Shown here one piece after another: positions 17,314-31,358 of a stretch of 64,000 bases of DNA. The position numbers were made by a program, and so were the translations under genes. Origin of the DNA: Aspergillus flavus. Its lineage: Eukaryota; Ascomycota; Eurotiomycetes; Eurotiales; Aspergillaceae. The stretch covers positions 2,170,001 through 2,234,000 of the forward strand of contig NC_092410.1 in the NCBI RefSeq assembly GCF_009017415.1. The letters are read 5' to 3'. Below the pieces are notes generated by a model. It did no database searches. It was not told the origin of the DNA and saw only the letters and a list, made by a program, of their open reading frames with translations. Positions within the stretch are counted from its first letter, which is position 1, and the number at the start of each line of letters is the position of its first letter.

Positions 17314-17724
17314 ACGTAATCGGTAAGCGAGCTGTGTACGCAAGCAAGCTGCGCAGGTCGGTATTCCATATAAATTGGCCCTTTTTAGGACTTAGATATC
17401 TTCACAACTAGAATTAGTATAGATATAAAATTTAAGATATAGTATAAGAGTATCTATATAAGTCTATAGTTAATTTCTAAAATTCTTTTTCTTATATTCT
17501 TAGACTACAGACTAAAAATACCAAAAATACAGCTGTAATATTCAATACTAACAGAACTATTAATTATTTTAGCTTTTCAGCTTAATATATTATATATTAT
17601 ATATAAATATATATCCTATATCAATTTTATATTCCTACTACACCAGGTTGTGGAGATATCCAAGTCTTAAAAAGGGCCAATTTATATGGAATACAGACCT
17701 GTGCAGCTTGCTTACCGATTACGT
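17314..17724. mobile_element. 411-bp TIR element (MITE), Fot1/pogo-like, TA flanks
   Basis: The ends are long inverted repeats of roughly 75-90 bp. The left end begins ACGTAATCGGTAAGC and the right end closes GCTTACCGATTACGT. Both share the block GTATTCCATATAAATTGGCC followed by CTTTTTA, then GACTT-GATATCT-CACAAC. The left arm carries about 17 extra bases (around 17,329-17,345) that look like a small local duplication. The element is bounded by TA on both sides (17,312-17,313 and 17,725-17,726), the duplication made by Tc1/mariner/pogo transposases. There is no coding capacity in the A+T-rich middle, so it is non-autonomous. Size and TA flanks resemble small fungal Fot1/pogo-derived elements; the family assignment is inference. 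Confidence 0.8.
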
Positions 17725-18326
17725 TATAGTTTATTTTTAATAATAATATTTTTTTTAAATTTAGTAAATATTAATAATAATTTTTTATATATTTTAGTAA
17801 AGCTTTTAATTATAATAATATTAATTATATAAAATATTCAATATATAGAAGTTATTTATTAAATATATTTCTATATTAGCTAATAATTTAATTTTATATT
17901 TCAATTTTAATTTATAGTAAATTTATTTATAAATAAAACTAAATATACTATTATATCTATAATAAATAAAAAAATAAAATAGATTATTAATATTTCAAAA
18001 GAAATAGATTTTAAAGATATAAAACTAATAATTTTATATATTAATTTTATATTAATTATATAATTTATTTAAAATATATAGTTTTTTCTTTACTTTACAT
18101 ATATTAAAATCTTAATATATTAGATTTATAAAACTATTTATAATAGTAATATTAATTTATAATATATATTTATAAAAATAAATTCTATAGATTTATTACT
18201 TAAATTAGTTATAAAAATATAATTTAAATAACTAATTAAAAAGAATAAAATCTATTAATAGACTCAAAATATTATAAATATTAAAGATATTATTTTTTTA
18301 GAAAAGTTTTAAGATTTTAATCATAC

Positions 18327-18378
18327 TGTTAAAGAGATATATAATTATCTAAAAGTTTTTATCAAAATCAAGACTCTT
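18327..18378 (+). repeat. Repeat A, left piece split by element B
   Basis: It begins TGTTAAAG, runs through ATCAAGACTCTTTA and stops exactly where the element B LTR starts (TGTCACGG). The sequence resumes after B at 31,245. The uninterrupted copy at 13,413-13,578 shows the undisturbed order. Confidence 0.6.
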
Positions 18379-18583
18379 TATGTCACGGTGCGATCCTAGA
18401 TTGCTGTTTTGCTAGCTCTGACTATCTATTATATAATCTCTGACTGTATATCTGCTTATTTGATTCTGATTTTATTATAGCTCTTTAAGCTATATCTTAT
18501 CTATCTATCTATATATAGTCTAATTTATAGTCTCTTTATATATTAGTTTTAATTAGTTAATTTATTCAAGTTATATTTTAATA
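18379..18583 (+). repeat. 5' LTR of element B
   Basis: Its first part keeps normal base composition (TGTCACGGTGCGATCCTAG) while its inner part is A+T-converted. Over the first 43 bases every difference from the 3' LTR is C-to-T or G-to-A. Confidence 0.8.
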
Positions 18584-21500
18584 TTATATAGTTTCTTTTT
18601 ATAGAGTTAATATATTTATTTAAAAATATTAACTATTTTTTAATTATTAAGTAATCTAGTAATTTTATAAAACTTTATTAAAAATATTACTAAATATATT
18701 ATTAATAGTTTAAATATTATAAAAATATTTATAATTTTATAATATTAATTAAAATTATCTATAATAAAACTTAAAAAGAACTTAAAATAAAGTAAATTAT
18801 TATAAATTATTTATTTATATAGAATAATAATAAATAATCTAGTAACTAAATATATTTAATAGTTAATTAAAATTAAAATTAAGGAAATTATTTTAATAAT
18901 AATTTCTATAATTAATATACTTATCTAGACTTTTAAATTTATTATTAAAAGATTTATAATTTTTTTAATAAAAGTATTTTTATTAATTAATCTACTATTT
19001 ATTATTTTTATTAATCTTTTTAAATATCTATTTAATTTTAATAAATTTAAAGATAATTACTAGAATCTCCATTACTTTATTTTATAGATTTAAACAAAAT
19101 AATTATAAATTAAGATTAATTTCCTATTTTATAAATTTATACAGTCTATATAATTAGTTAAAAAAAAAAGCTCTATATATTTAAATTTTATTTTATTTTT
19201 ATAATAAAATCTATTAACTATTTAACTATATTAATATTCTAAAGATTTTAAAATATATTTTTAAAGATTTTAATTATATTTAAAATATTTAAAATAATCT
19301 ATATTAATTTTACTAAAAAAATATAAAATTTAGTATTCTTTTTATTAATTCTTAATATTCTATACTAAAAGACTAAGTATTTAAAATTATTTTTTTATAA
19401 TATTAAAATAAAATATTAAATATAAATTAAAAATAATATTCTTATACTATAATCTATTTATTAATAATTATATATAATTTATTTATTTCTTTTAAATTTT
19501 AAAAAGTTATTTTTAACTATCTTTATCTCTAAATAAAATAACTAAAAATGTTTTTTATTTATATAGAATATTATTAAAATATTTTTTAAATTCTTTACTA
19601 GATTTATTACTAATTTTAATATTATAGATCTATTTTTTTAATACTAGAATCTAGATCTTCTTATTTACTATTCTTTATTTTAAAAAAAAATATAAAAAAT
19701 ATTTTTATTATAAATTAAAAGATTATTTAATCTATTATTATATTAAATTTAATCTATATTTATATATAATATAAAATATAATATTTAATATTATTTTTAA
19801 TATTATTATTTTTTAGTCTATTAATTTTTTATAAAAAAGATCTTTAATATTCTATTTTTTATTATTTAAAATATATCTATTAATAAAACAAATAAATTTA
19901 ATGTAAGCTATAATTAGATATTATCTATATATACTATTTATTTATTTATTATTATTATTTCAAAATTTTTTATTAAAAAAAATTAATTATATTAATTTAA
20001 TAGTTTTATTAATTATATTAATTAAATAAAATCAAAAGCTTTTTAACTATATATTATTAGACTATAAGACCATTTTAAAAAAAATAGATAAAAAATAGAT
20101 TTTAAAATAAGACTTAAAACTAAAATCTTTAAAAATATTTATTAAAATAAAAGATTTTATTAGATAAAAAAATATAAATAATTTATCTACTATACTATTT
20201 TAATACTATAAATTTAAAATTATTTAAAAAAAAATTATTTTTTAATAATTTAATCAATTTACTATTTTATTATTTTAAATTTATTTTAATTTAAATAATA
20301 TAATTTTTATATTGATTTTACTATTTATATATTATTATTTAATAGTAATTTCTATTACTAGACTTATAATATATTTATTTAATTTTATAAGATTTATATT
20401 CTAAATAAGACTTTTATTTATATCTAATTTTAAAATCTATTTATAAGATCTAAAATATTAAAAAATATAATATTAATTTAATCTTTCTATAAATCTATTA
20501 TATATATAGCTAGAGATAATACTACTAAATATATATTATTATTATAAAATAAATTAATACTATTTTAAAAAATAAACTAAATTTTAAAGATTCTCTATAA
20601 ATATTTTCTTTAAAATTCTATAATTTTATTAATATTTTTTTATTAAAAGAGCTAAAAAGCTACTACTATATTATTTATATAATTATAAAATTAAACTAAT
20701 TAAAAAAAGATCTTTTTATTTAACTTTTTATATATTATATTATAAAAAACTTTATAATATTGTATAAATAGTTTCTAGAAAATCTAAAAAAAGATTTATA
20801 TATTTTAATTTATTATCTATTATATTTTTTATTTTATTTATTATTAAATTAAAAAAAGATCTCTATTTTTATATTAATTACGAAACTTTAAATACTATAA
20901 TAATAAAAAATTACTATTTATTATTAATAATTAAAAAAATTATAACTAATTTAAAAAAAATAAAGTATTTTATTAAGATTAATATTATTCTTGTTTTTAA
21001 TAATATTAAAATTAAATAAAAATAAAAATAGATAATTATATCTTTAATCTATCTAAATTTATATAAATTATTTATAATATTTTTTAAATTAACTAAAATT
21101 TTTATAATTTTTTAAAAATATATAAGTAATATATTAAAAAAGTATTTAAATATATTTTATATTATTTATCTAAATAATATCTTAATTTATAGCGATATCT
21201 ATTTTTAAATTTATAAAATATATATATAATATTTTAAAAAAATTATAAAAAGCTAGATTATATATTAAATTATTTAAATATAAATTTTAAAAAAATTAAA
21301 ATAATTATTAAATAATTTATTCTAATCTATATTATTACTATATAAGTTTTATTAGAATTTATAAATTTTTATTATTAATTTATTAAAGATTTTTTTTAAA
21401 AATAATTATATTATTTATTTATCTAATTTATAAAAATATTTTATTTAATTAAAATTTAATTTATTAATTAATTAAAGATATTTTAAAAAAAATATTCTAT

Positions 21501-22943
21501 TATTAAGTATAACTATAAAATCTATAATAAAAAACTATTATTTATTATCTACTATATAAAAAAACAGTATTTTAAACTAAAAAATATTCTATTATTTAAT
21601 AAAATTATTTTTAATTATTATAATCTAAAATATTTTATATTTATTAAAATACTAAATTATTATTAAATATACTAATCTAAATTTTTATTTTAATTTAACT
21701 TTAAAATTATTTACTATTCTAGAAAATTAGAAATTAAATTAGATTTATAAATTAAAAAATTAAATATCTACTATACTAAAGCTAAATAAGTTTAATAATT
21801 AAAAATATAGATTTATATATTAATCTATTAAAAATTTAATTTAATCTATAAATAAATTATTATTAAAATTATTTAAAATTTTTATTTAGATTTAAAATTA
21901 AAATTTAATTCTAATTTTTAATTTTTATTTTATAAAAAAAAGCTATTTTTTAAATTTTTAAATTTATTTTATTAATATCTATTTAAACAGAATTAACTTA
22001 TTATATTTAGTTTATTAATAAAAAATAACTATTTTACTATTTTATATTTAGAATCTAATTTATAAAATTAATAAAAAAAAAATTATATAATCTATTTTAA
22101 AAATTTTAAATAAAAATTATAATAAATATTCTATAATAATATTATATTAAATATAAAAAATAAAAAAATATTTATTTTATAAAAATTATTTTTATATTTT
22201 TAATTATAATAAGTTAAAAGTAAAATTAATTTATTTTTATTATAATAGATCTATAAATAATTATTCTAGAAAATTTAAAATCTATAAATTTCTATTTTAT
22301 AAACATTATTAATTTAAGATATATTATTATATAAATTATTAAATTTAAAATTATTATATTTATTAAAAAACTATCATCTTTTTAAAAGTAAAATAAAAAG
22401 TTCTATATTTATTATTTATATTTAAATATATCTATAAATTTTATTTTTTTAAATATTTAATTAAAAGTTTAATACTATATTAATTATTATTAGCTATTTA
22501 ATTACAATAAAATATTTTATATTTTATTAATTTATTATTAATATTAAAAAAGTTGCGCGTTTATATATTTAATATATTTAAAAATTATATAATTTATTTT
22601 AAATTATTATATTTAATTATAAATTCTAATTTATTATTAAATTTTAAAAATATTTAATCTATTATTTATTAATTAAAAATCTAATATTTATTATTGTTAA
22701 TTTTAAAATTAATAATTAAACTAAAATTACTAATATTTTTCTAAAGTAATATTTATAAATCTATATTTTATATCTATAAATAATTAAAATAATTAATTAC
22801 TATTTTTTAAATTTATTTTAAACCTTTTTTATTCTAATATTATTTAAATATTTTTATTTTTAATTAATTATGGTTTTTATTTTTATATAGATTTCCAATT
22901 TTACTATTTATTAATTAATTTATAATCTATAATACTATAATTT

Positions 22944-23494
22944 TGTTATAGACCCTTGTCTAGTATCCTTATCTAAGACGGACAAGCAAGGCAGAAAGCA
23001 ATAGATTAAGATAAACCAAGAATGTATTATGGATATAAAGAGAACTACTTATATTTATTATCGACGTAGATTATATAATAATACTAAATAATATATAAGA
23101 TAGTATATAATATACTAAATATATACTACTAGTATATTAATTAGCTACTATAAAACTCTAGAAAAGAATATATAAAAATATTATTTATATATTTAATCTA
23201 ATTCTTCGTGATTAATTAATTAAGTTACTTAAAATATAATATTACTCAATTTTTTTATATCAACTCAACTTATCTATACTATTTAATAATTAAATATATA
23301 TATTTAATTAGCCTAGTCTTTTATTTTTAGACTATTATAAATATTTATATAATATCGTTTGCCATTACTATCATTTAAATCTTTAGTTATACTTTCGTCG
23401 CTAATTACTAGTAATTCTAGTTATTACATAAGTCGTGTCTAACTAAGATAGCTGACTGATTATAGAGTCCTTAGACGAATACCCAGACATAAAA
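22944..23494 (+). repeat. 5' LTR of element C
   Basis: The outer end is well preserved (TGTTATAGACCCTTGTCTAG, then CTTATCTAAGACGGACAAGC). The inner end keeps GAGTCCTTAGACGAATACCC, matching GAGTCCTTGGACGAATACCC of the 3' LTR. It is about 150 bp shorter than the other two LTRs of this family because it lacks their internal short tandem repeats. Confidence 0.75.
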
Positions 23495-25914
23495 TATTGA
23501 TTACTAGTCTAAATAAGTTAAATCTTGATTAGATTTAAAATATCAATAATATATCTTCTTAATTATCTAGTAGTAAAAAGACTCTGATTAAGAATATTCT
23601 ATTAATAGAAACTAATTCTAAAAATAAAGAATCTATAAAAAGATAATTAAAATAGATAAAGAATATAATTACTTAACTAATTAATAATATTAAATAAAAG
23701 AATTAGAAAATTAAAAATCTTAAGATATAGTTTAAAAAAACTAAATAAATTTAAATTAAATAATAGAATTATGTTATTTAATTTAATATTTAGATTAAAA
23801 TATTAATATTTAAAAATATAATTAAAAAAGTAAAATTATAAAGATTAAATCTTTTAATAAAATTTATTAAAATTATAAATATGTTTAATATAAATAAATA
23901 TATATTTATATAAATAAAAAAAGCTCTATTAATAAAGCTAATAAAATTATTTTTATATCTATTTATTTATATAAAATAATATAAAACTAGTTTAAACTTT
24001 ATATTTAAAAATATTATAAAATTATACTAGATAATTAATTGAATATTATATAAATATTATTTATTAATTTAGAAATCTATATAAATATTTTAAATGAATT
24101 TTTAAAAATATTAATACTAAAATAATAATTAAATATAAATTAAAATAGCTATATTAATAAAATAGTATATTAATTTATATAATAGAATTTTAATAAATTA
24201 TATTTAAAATAGACTAGAATAAAAAGATCTATATATTAATCTTTATTAATAGTTTTAAAAAATACAAAAAAAAATAAATTTATATAAGTTAATAGACTAG
24301 TAATACTTAATAAAATAATTAACTTTATTATTAAAATAAATAATTATTATTATAAATAATTTATAGAAAAATAAAATAATAAATCTAGAGAAAAAATAAT
24401 TATTAACTAAAAAATTAATATAAATTAAATAATTAATAAAAATATATAAATATTAAATATAATAATTTTTATAGATTAAAATCTATAGAACTAGATACTG
24501 CTAAAAAATAGAATTAATTAATAAATATCTTTTAAAAAAATATTAAAAATATAAAAAGCTTTACTATAATTATAAAAAAATAGAATATATATTAAAAAAT
24601 TATTAATAAAAAAATAATTAATAATTAAATTAAAAGTCTTAGTAAATAAATACTACAAAGAATAAAGTAAAATTATTAGAAAAAATAAGATTTATATAAT
24701 TTAATATTAATATAAAAATTAATAAGCTATATATTAAAACTAAAAAAATATATTATACTACTAGAATACTTTAATTATAAATATAATTAATAAAGAAATT
24801 GAAATTATATAGCTTAATATTAGTATAGATTTAATAATAAAAAATAAAATAATATCGAAAAAATAAATTAAATAATAGTAATTAAATTATATTAGATTAA
24901 CTTATTATTTATATTAATTAAATAATATAACTATATATTAATTAAAACTAAAATAATTTATAGAATATTATAAAATAATAATATAATTAATTTAATAAAA
25001 ATAAAAATACTACATTAGTTAACTATATAAATAATAAAATTAATAGATTTAAATAAATTAGTAATAAAATATAATATAAAACTATTATAAAATTAATTAA
25101 AAAATATATAAGATATATATTAATCTATAAAAAAATAATTCTAATAATACTAAATAATATTATAAATCTATTTTAGATATTAATTGATTAAATTAAATTT
25201 TAATCAAAATTAATTCTTTAAATAAAGAGTATAATATTTAATAATTTAATTATAATTTAAATATAAAAAGATCTTTTAAAATATTTAAAATATTAAAAAA
25301 CTTTTAAAATAAAGATAAAAATATATACTAATAAATTATAGTATTTATTAATATACTATAAAAAATAGTATTATTAAAATAAGAAATACTAGTATTAAAA
25401 TTATATTAATTATAATAAATTAAAATTAAATTACTATAAAAATAAAAGACTTTTATTAATTAAATTATATAAAATTTTAAAAGATTTTTATAATTATTTA
25501 AAATAATATTAAAATAATATTTATATTTAAACTATAAATATTAAAATTTAAATATTAAAAATTAAAATAAATATTATTAATAATATAATAAATATTTAAT
25601 TATATATAAAATATATAGTATAGATAGATTTAAATACTATAATAAATTTAAATTTATTAATTTAAATAAGATAAAAAAAATATACAAAAATATATTATTA
25701 ATTAAAAAAATATAAATATTATTATTATATAATAGAACTAATATATCATTATTATTTTTAAATAGTATATTTTTATAATAATTATATATATTATTATATT
25801 TAAAAATAAATAATATATTTTTAATTCTAGAATAATATAAATTAAAAAATATTTGTTATAATTAAATAAAAAAATATATTATTATAATTATTATTATTAA
25901 TAGAAAATTAATAT

Positions 25915-26470
25915 AAATAATAATAGATTTAAATATAATAAATAATTCTATATTATTAAAATATTAAAAAAAATATAAAGATTAAAAAATAATAAAAAAA
26001 TATTAAATCTTTATTTAAAATAAATAGTTAAAAATTAAAAATTAGTTAAATTTTAATTGAAATAATATCTATTATTATAATTATAAAATAATATATTAAA
26101 AATATAGTTTTTAATATTATATTTTTAAAAAATAAATATAATATAATATTAAAGATTTTATAGCTTAAGAATTATAATTTAATAATAAACTAAAAATAAT
26201 AAATATTTTATTTAAATAATTATTATTATTTAAAAAAGTTATATATAAAATATAATATTTATAGTTTTATTAATAAATATATTAATAAAAAAATTAAATA
26301 ATATAATTAAAATATTATAAAGAAATATTCTATAAAAAATATAATTATAATAATAATCTAATATTTAAAAAAATAATTAGTTAAATTAATAAAATAGATA
26401 TTTATTAGTAAATAAAAATAATTGAAAAGTATAATACTAGAGAATAAATTAAAAAAAAATATTTTTTATT
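25915..26470 (+). repeat. Internal segment of element C, duplicated at 33.8 kb
   Basis: It aligns in the same orientation with about 33,825-34,372. Shared order includes AATAATAGATTTAAATATAA, TATTAAATCTTTATTTAAA, TTATAGCTTAA-GATT and TAAAATAGATATTTATTA. Differences are largely A/G and T/C. This ties the 33.8-kb fragment to the C family. Confidence 0.65.
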
Positions 26471-29400
26471 AAAAATTAATTAAATATTATTAAAATTAAA
26501 TAGTAACTTTTAAAAACTACTAACTAATTCTATAAAATAATTAAATCTATTTAAAATTAAAAGTTTATAAATTTTAAAAAAATATATTAAAAATAGGTTT
26601 AAAAAAAATAAATTTAATTATTAAAAAATTTAATAAAATATAACATATTATTTATATTTAAAAAAAGAATTATAATTATATATTAATTATATTTAAAAAA
26701 AGAATTATAATTATATATTAATTATTAATTATTAAATAATATTATAAATATATATTATTATTTTAAAATTATAAAAAATAAAAAATTATATTTTATATTT
26801 TAAATAAAATATAAATATTATAAATATTTAAATATATTTTTTAAATTTATTAGTAAACTAGGATTATTTTAAAAAACTATTAATAAAATATTAAAAAGTT
26901 TTTAATATATTTATTATTATATATTTAAGTAATATTTTAATTTTTTATATAATTTTAAAGATTATATTAAATATATTTAAATAATTTTAAAGAAACTATA
27001 GAAAATAAAAATATAATTAAAATTAAATAAATATAAATTCTATATTCAAAAAATTAAAGTTTAAAAATATTAAATATTTATTAAAAAAATATAAATAAAA
27101 AAATAAATATTATTTAAAAATAATTAAAATTAATTAATTTTAAAAAATTATAATAATTTATTAAATTATTAAATTATTATTAAGAAATTATTAATTAATA
27201 TATATAAAAACTATAGCTATTTTTTAATTTATTTTAAAAATTAAAATAATAAAAATAGATAAATAAATATTAAAATATATTAAATAAAATAAAAAAAATA
27301 ATTATTACTATATTAATTTTAATATAATATAATTTAATTAAATAAATTATTATTAAAATTAATATATTTAATTATATAATTAATATATAAATAGTATAAA
27401 TAAAATTAAATAAAAAATTATAATTAATAATATATAAATTTAGAAATCAAAATTAAATTAAATTAAATTATAATATCTATAATAAAGAACTATTAATTAT
27501 ATAGTATTATTTAAAAAGTAAAAAATCTATTTTAATAAAATATAATATTAAATTATTATTAAATTAAATTATAAAAATTTAATATATTTTATAACTATAA
27601 AAAAATTTATATAAAAATAAATAAAATAAATTAAAATATTATTATAATATATTTTTAAAATTAAATATTATAAAAAATTAAAAAATAATTAAATTAATAT
27701 TTTAAATTAAAAATTTAACTATAAAATTAACAAAAATACTTAAGTATATAATATTAAAATAGTATAAAAATAGATTAATTAAATATAATAAATAAATACA
27801 TATAGCAATAATTATAAAAATTAAAAATCTAATTTAATATTTTATTATAAAAATAAATAAAAAAATAAAATATTTATATAAAAATTTAAAATAAATAATA
27901 ATTTATTTATTAAAAATAAAAATAAAATTATATATTATTAAAATTTTATTAAAATTTTTTAAAAAATATAAAATATAATTATTTAAAAATACTATAATAA
28001 TTTAATATAAAAATATTTTAAAATTAAAAAAATATTAAAATAAATTATAAAACACTACTATTTTTTAAATAAAATAAATTAAATTAAAAAGTATATTAAA
28101 AAGTATAAAATATATATTAAAAATAAATTAATAAAATATAAATTATATAAATTTATATAATTATTAAATATATTTTTAAATTTTTAAAAATAGATTATAA
28201 TTAACTTTATAAAACTACTATTTAAATTAAAAAAATAAAATATAATAATAATAATAATAAATTAATTTATTAAATATATTTATTTATTAACTATATTTTT
28301 ATTTATTATAGAATATTAAAAAAATTATATTAAATTAAAATAAATTATTTATATTAAAATTTCAATAATTATTTATAGATTTATTAAAAATAGACTAGAA
28401 ATTAATTATAGTATATTATTTATAAAAAAATAATTAAAAAAATAAATTAAATAATTAAATAAATTTATTATTAATAGTATAGTTTATATATCATAATATA
28501 AAATATTTAATAATAGATATAATACTTTCTTATATAAATTATAGATATTATATTAAAATTATAAAAAAACTAAAAAATAAATATTTTATTATAAAAAATA
28601 CTATTAAAATAGTTAAACAATTAAAAAATTTATATAATAAATTATTTTTAAATATTAAATTTTTTAATTATTATATAGTAATATACTATAATTAATACTA
28701 TAAAATAATCTACTTTTTTAAAAAAAAATATTTTTATTTTATAGACATATTAAAATAAAGTCATTAAATTTAAAATTTAATTATTAAAAATTAGATTATT
28801 TAAAATTAAAAAATAAATTAATATTATTAATTATTAATTAAAATTACTAAATTTAATAAAAAAAATATATTTTATATTTAACTCTTATTATTAAAATCTA
28901 TACTATTTATATTAAAATTATTAAAAATATTAAATTTAATAAAGAAAAAATAGAATATAAAATTAAAAAATACTAAAATATAAATAAGTTAATAGAAAAC
29001 TATACTATTTAGTTCAATAAAAAAATATAATATTTTAAAAAATTTATAGAAATTTATTAAAAATTTAATAGATTATTATTAACTAGTTTAATAGTATTAT
29101 TAGTAAAAAAATTAAAATTTATTTTAAAAAAAATTATCTATTAGCTAAAATAAACTAGAATCTAATCTAAAAACTATAGCTAATTATATATTACTATTTA
29201 AAAATATACTAGTTTTAAAATAAAAAATATAGTTTTTTAAAAGTGTAACTTTTCTATATTTTATTTTTTTTTATTTTTAATATTTAAATTTCTTAAATTC
29301 TTTAATTTTCTTAATATTATATATAATAAAATTATTTATATATTTTTATAATAACTATTTTTATTTTTATAAATAAAAAAACTTTAATAAAATAATCTTT

Positions 29401-29740
29401 TTTTTAAATAGTATTTTAGACTTTTATAAGTTATATCTATTTAATATTAAAAAAAAGATTTAAATATTCTATAAAAAGTATTATTTATTTTTATACACTT
29501 ACTATAATAATTAGAACTTTTAGATTTAATATAGAAATTATAAAAATAAATATAATATTTATAAGAAAATATTATTTTAAAACTCTTATCTTTAATTTAC
29601 TAATAAAGCTTAGATTTATAAATAAAATTAAAAAATATTATTAAAATATAGATAAAAGAAAATTAAAAATAAATATCTTTTATCTAGGCAAGACTACAAC
29701 TTTATACTTTTAAGAATAAAAATTTAAAAAAAAAGAATAA

Positions 29741-30448
29741 TATTATAGATTTTTATTTAGTATACTATATTAAAAGTAAATATATAAAATAGAATAATAA
29801 TAGTCTTTTTCTAGATAGAAAATATTTAATAAATTATTTATCTAGTAATTATTTAAAAAGAACTATAAATATTGATATTAGCTATTATAACAAAAGTTAT
29901 ATATATTATAATAGTAATATAATCTAATATATTAATAATATAATAGAAAAGAATATATAGAGATATTTTTTTATATATTTAATCTAATTCTTTATAATTA
30001 ATCTATATTATTATTATAGAGTTATTTTTAATACTAAGACTAGTCTTAATTTATTTATACTCTTTTAACTATTAAATATATATATTTAATAAATCTAGCT
30101 CTTTAGATTTAGATTTAATATTAATAGTAGTCTTATATTAACTATATCTCTATAATAATAGTAGTCTAATATTAATAATAATTTTATATTAACTATACTT
30201 CTATAATAATAGTAATCTAGTATTAAGAATAATTTTAGACTAATAGTAATCTATAGTAACTTTTATTTTTTTTAAGACCGTAATCTAGCAACAATAGAAA
30301 TTAATAACTTTAGATTAATAACCCTTGGAATGTGGTCTACTAACTAGTCTTAGATTTAATAATAAAGCCCCGGGCGTAACAGTAAGTTATATCTAACTAA
30401 GATAGCTAACTGGTCGCAGAGTCCTTGGACGAATACCCGGGTGTAACA
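29741..30448 (+). repeat. 3' LTR of element C
   Basis: It starts TATTATAGATTTTTATTTAG, which is TGTTATAGACCCTTGTCTAG with transitions only. It ends with an almost unmutated stretch (GCCCCGGGCGTAACAG, then GAATACCCGGGTGTAACA). Around 30,110-30,255 it carries two to three diverged copies of a unit of about 57 bp built on TAATAGTAGTCTTATATTAA and CTCTATAATAATAGTA. Confidence 0.75.
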
Positions 30449-31036
30449 AATTTTTATTTAAAAAATATAAAATATTATAAAATTTATTTAAATTTAAATA
30501 ATTTTAGTTTAAATCTATTATTAAAAATAAACTAATTATTACTATTATTTTATATATTATTATATTATAGATTAAAAGATTTAATTTAATATTTAAAATT
30601 TTAGAATTATACAACATTAAAAAAAATTAAACTAGAAATCTTTAGATTTTTTTTAAATTTTTAAAATTATTAATCTATATATTTATTATCTAGATCTATT
30701 AACTAGTATATAAATATATTTTATTTTTTATATTAATCTATTTAGATCTATAGCTAATAATTTTTTTAATTAAAACTAGAATCTATCTTTATTTATTAAA
30801 GTTAATAGATTTAAAGAATAGTTAATTAAAAATATTATTAATTTTTATTAAAAATATAAATACTATAAAGATTTATATTTAAAATATATAGTTAGATAAA
30901 TTAATTATAATTAATTTATTAGAAAATCTATTAAATATCTAGAATATATTTATTAGATTATTATATACTTTTATTAATATTACTTCTATAAATTAAGTTT
31001 TAGTCTTGATAAAGCTTAGCTATAAAAAAAAGATAA

Positions 31037-31239
31037 TATTATAATATAATTTTAAATTACTATTTTATTAGCTTTAACTATGTATTATATAGTTTCTAAT
31101 TATATATCTATTTATTTAATTCTAATTCTATTATATCTTTCTAAACTATATCTTATCTATTTATCTATATATAGCCTGATCTATAGCCTGCCCGTGTACT
31201 AGTTCTGATTAGCCTGCCTGTCGAAGCCGCACCCTGATA
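31037..31239 (+). repeat. 3' LTR of element B
   Basis: The first part is fully A+T-converted (TATTATAATATAATTTT where the 5' LTR has TGTCACGGTGCGATCCT), while the last 70 bases keep normal composition (GCCTGCCCGTGTACTAG, TCGAAGCCGCACCCTGATA). This is the mirror image of the 5' LTR pattern. Confidence 0.8.
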
Positions 31240-31244
31240 CTTTA

Positions 31245-31358
31245 TCTATAATTATATAATTTATACTAGTATGAAAAGCCTTTCTTTATCTATAGAATCA
31301 TTAAGAATTTAAGAATTTTATCTTTGAATAAGGAACTTGTATTCTTTATTTATCTACA
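31245..31358 (+). repeat. Repeat A, right piece after element B
   Basis: It resumes repeat A directly after the CTTTA duplication (TCTATAATTATATAATTTAT) and ends with TTGAATAAGGAACTTGTATT, then CTTTATTTATCTACA. Its less mutated state shows the original sequence of the A-rich copy at 13.5 kb. Confidence 0.6.

Larger units (their letters stand above)
22944..30448 (+). mobile_element. LTR retrotransposon C nested in B, AATTT duplication
   Basis: Direct LTRs lie at 22,944-23,494 and 29,741-30,448, with AATTT immediately outside both ends (22,939-22,943 and 30,449-30,453). The element begins TGTTATAGACCC and ends GGTGTAACA. A purine run (AAAAAAAAGAATAA, about 29,727-29,740) abuts the 3' LTR as a candidate polypurine tract. 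Total length is about 7.5 kb, typical of fungal Ty3/gypsy elements, though the class cannot be confirmed because the interior is almost pure A+T. It is younger than B, which it interrupts. Confidence 0.8.
18379..31239 (+). mobile_element. LTR retrotransposon B, CTTTA target duplication
   Basis: Bounded by direct LTRs of about 205 bp (18,379-18,583 and 31,037-31,239) and flanked by CTTTA on both sides (18,374-18,378 and 31,240-31,244). The ends are TGTCACGGTGCG and CGCACCCTGATA, an imperfect inverted pair as expected of TG...CA, the last CA having become TA. An A-rich purine stretch (AAAAAAAAGATAA, about 31,024-31,036) immediately precedes the 3' LTR, the position of a polypurine tract. Subtracting nested element C and one AATTT leaves about 5.35 kb, a normal size for a fungal Ty1/copia or Ty3/gypsy element. 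The coding region is destroyed, so the superfamily cannot be read. Confidence 0.8.

Noticed and set aside
13413..31358. Repeat A copies as the paired LTRs of one full retroelement
   Set aside because: The outer five-base flanks (TGAAA and AAATT) do not match, so pairing them as one insertion is not supported.
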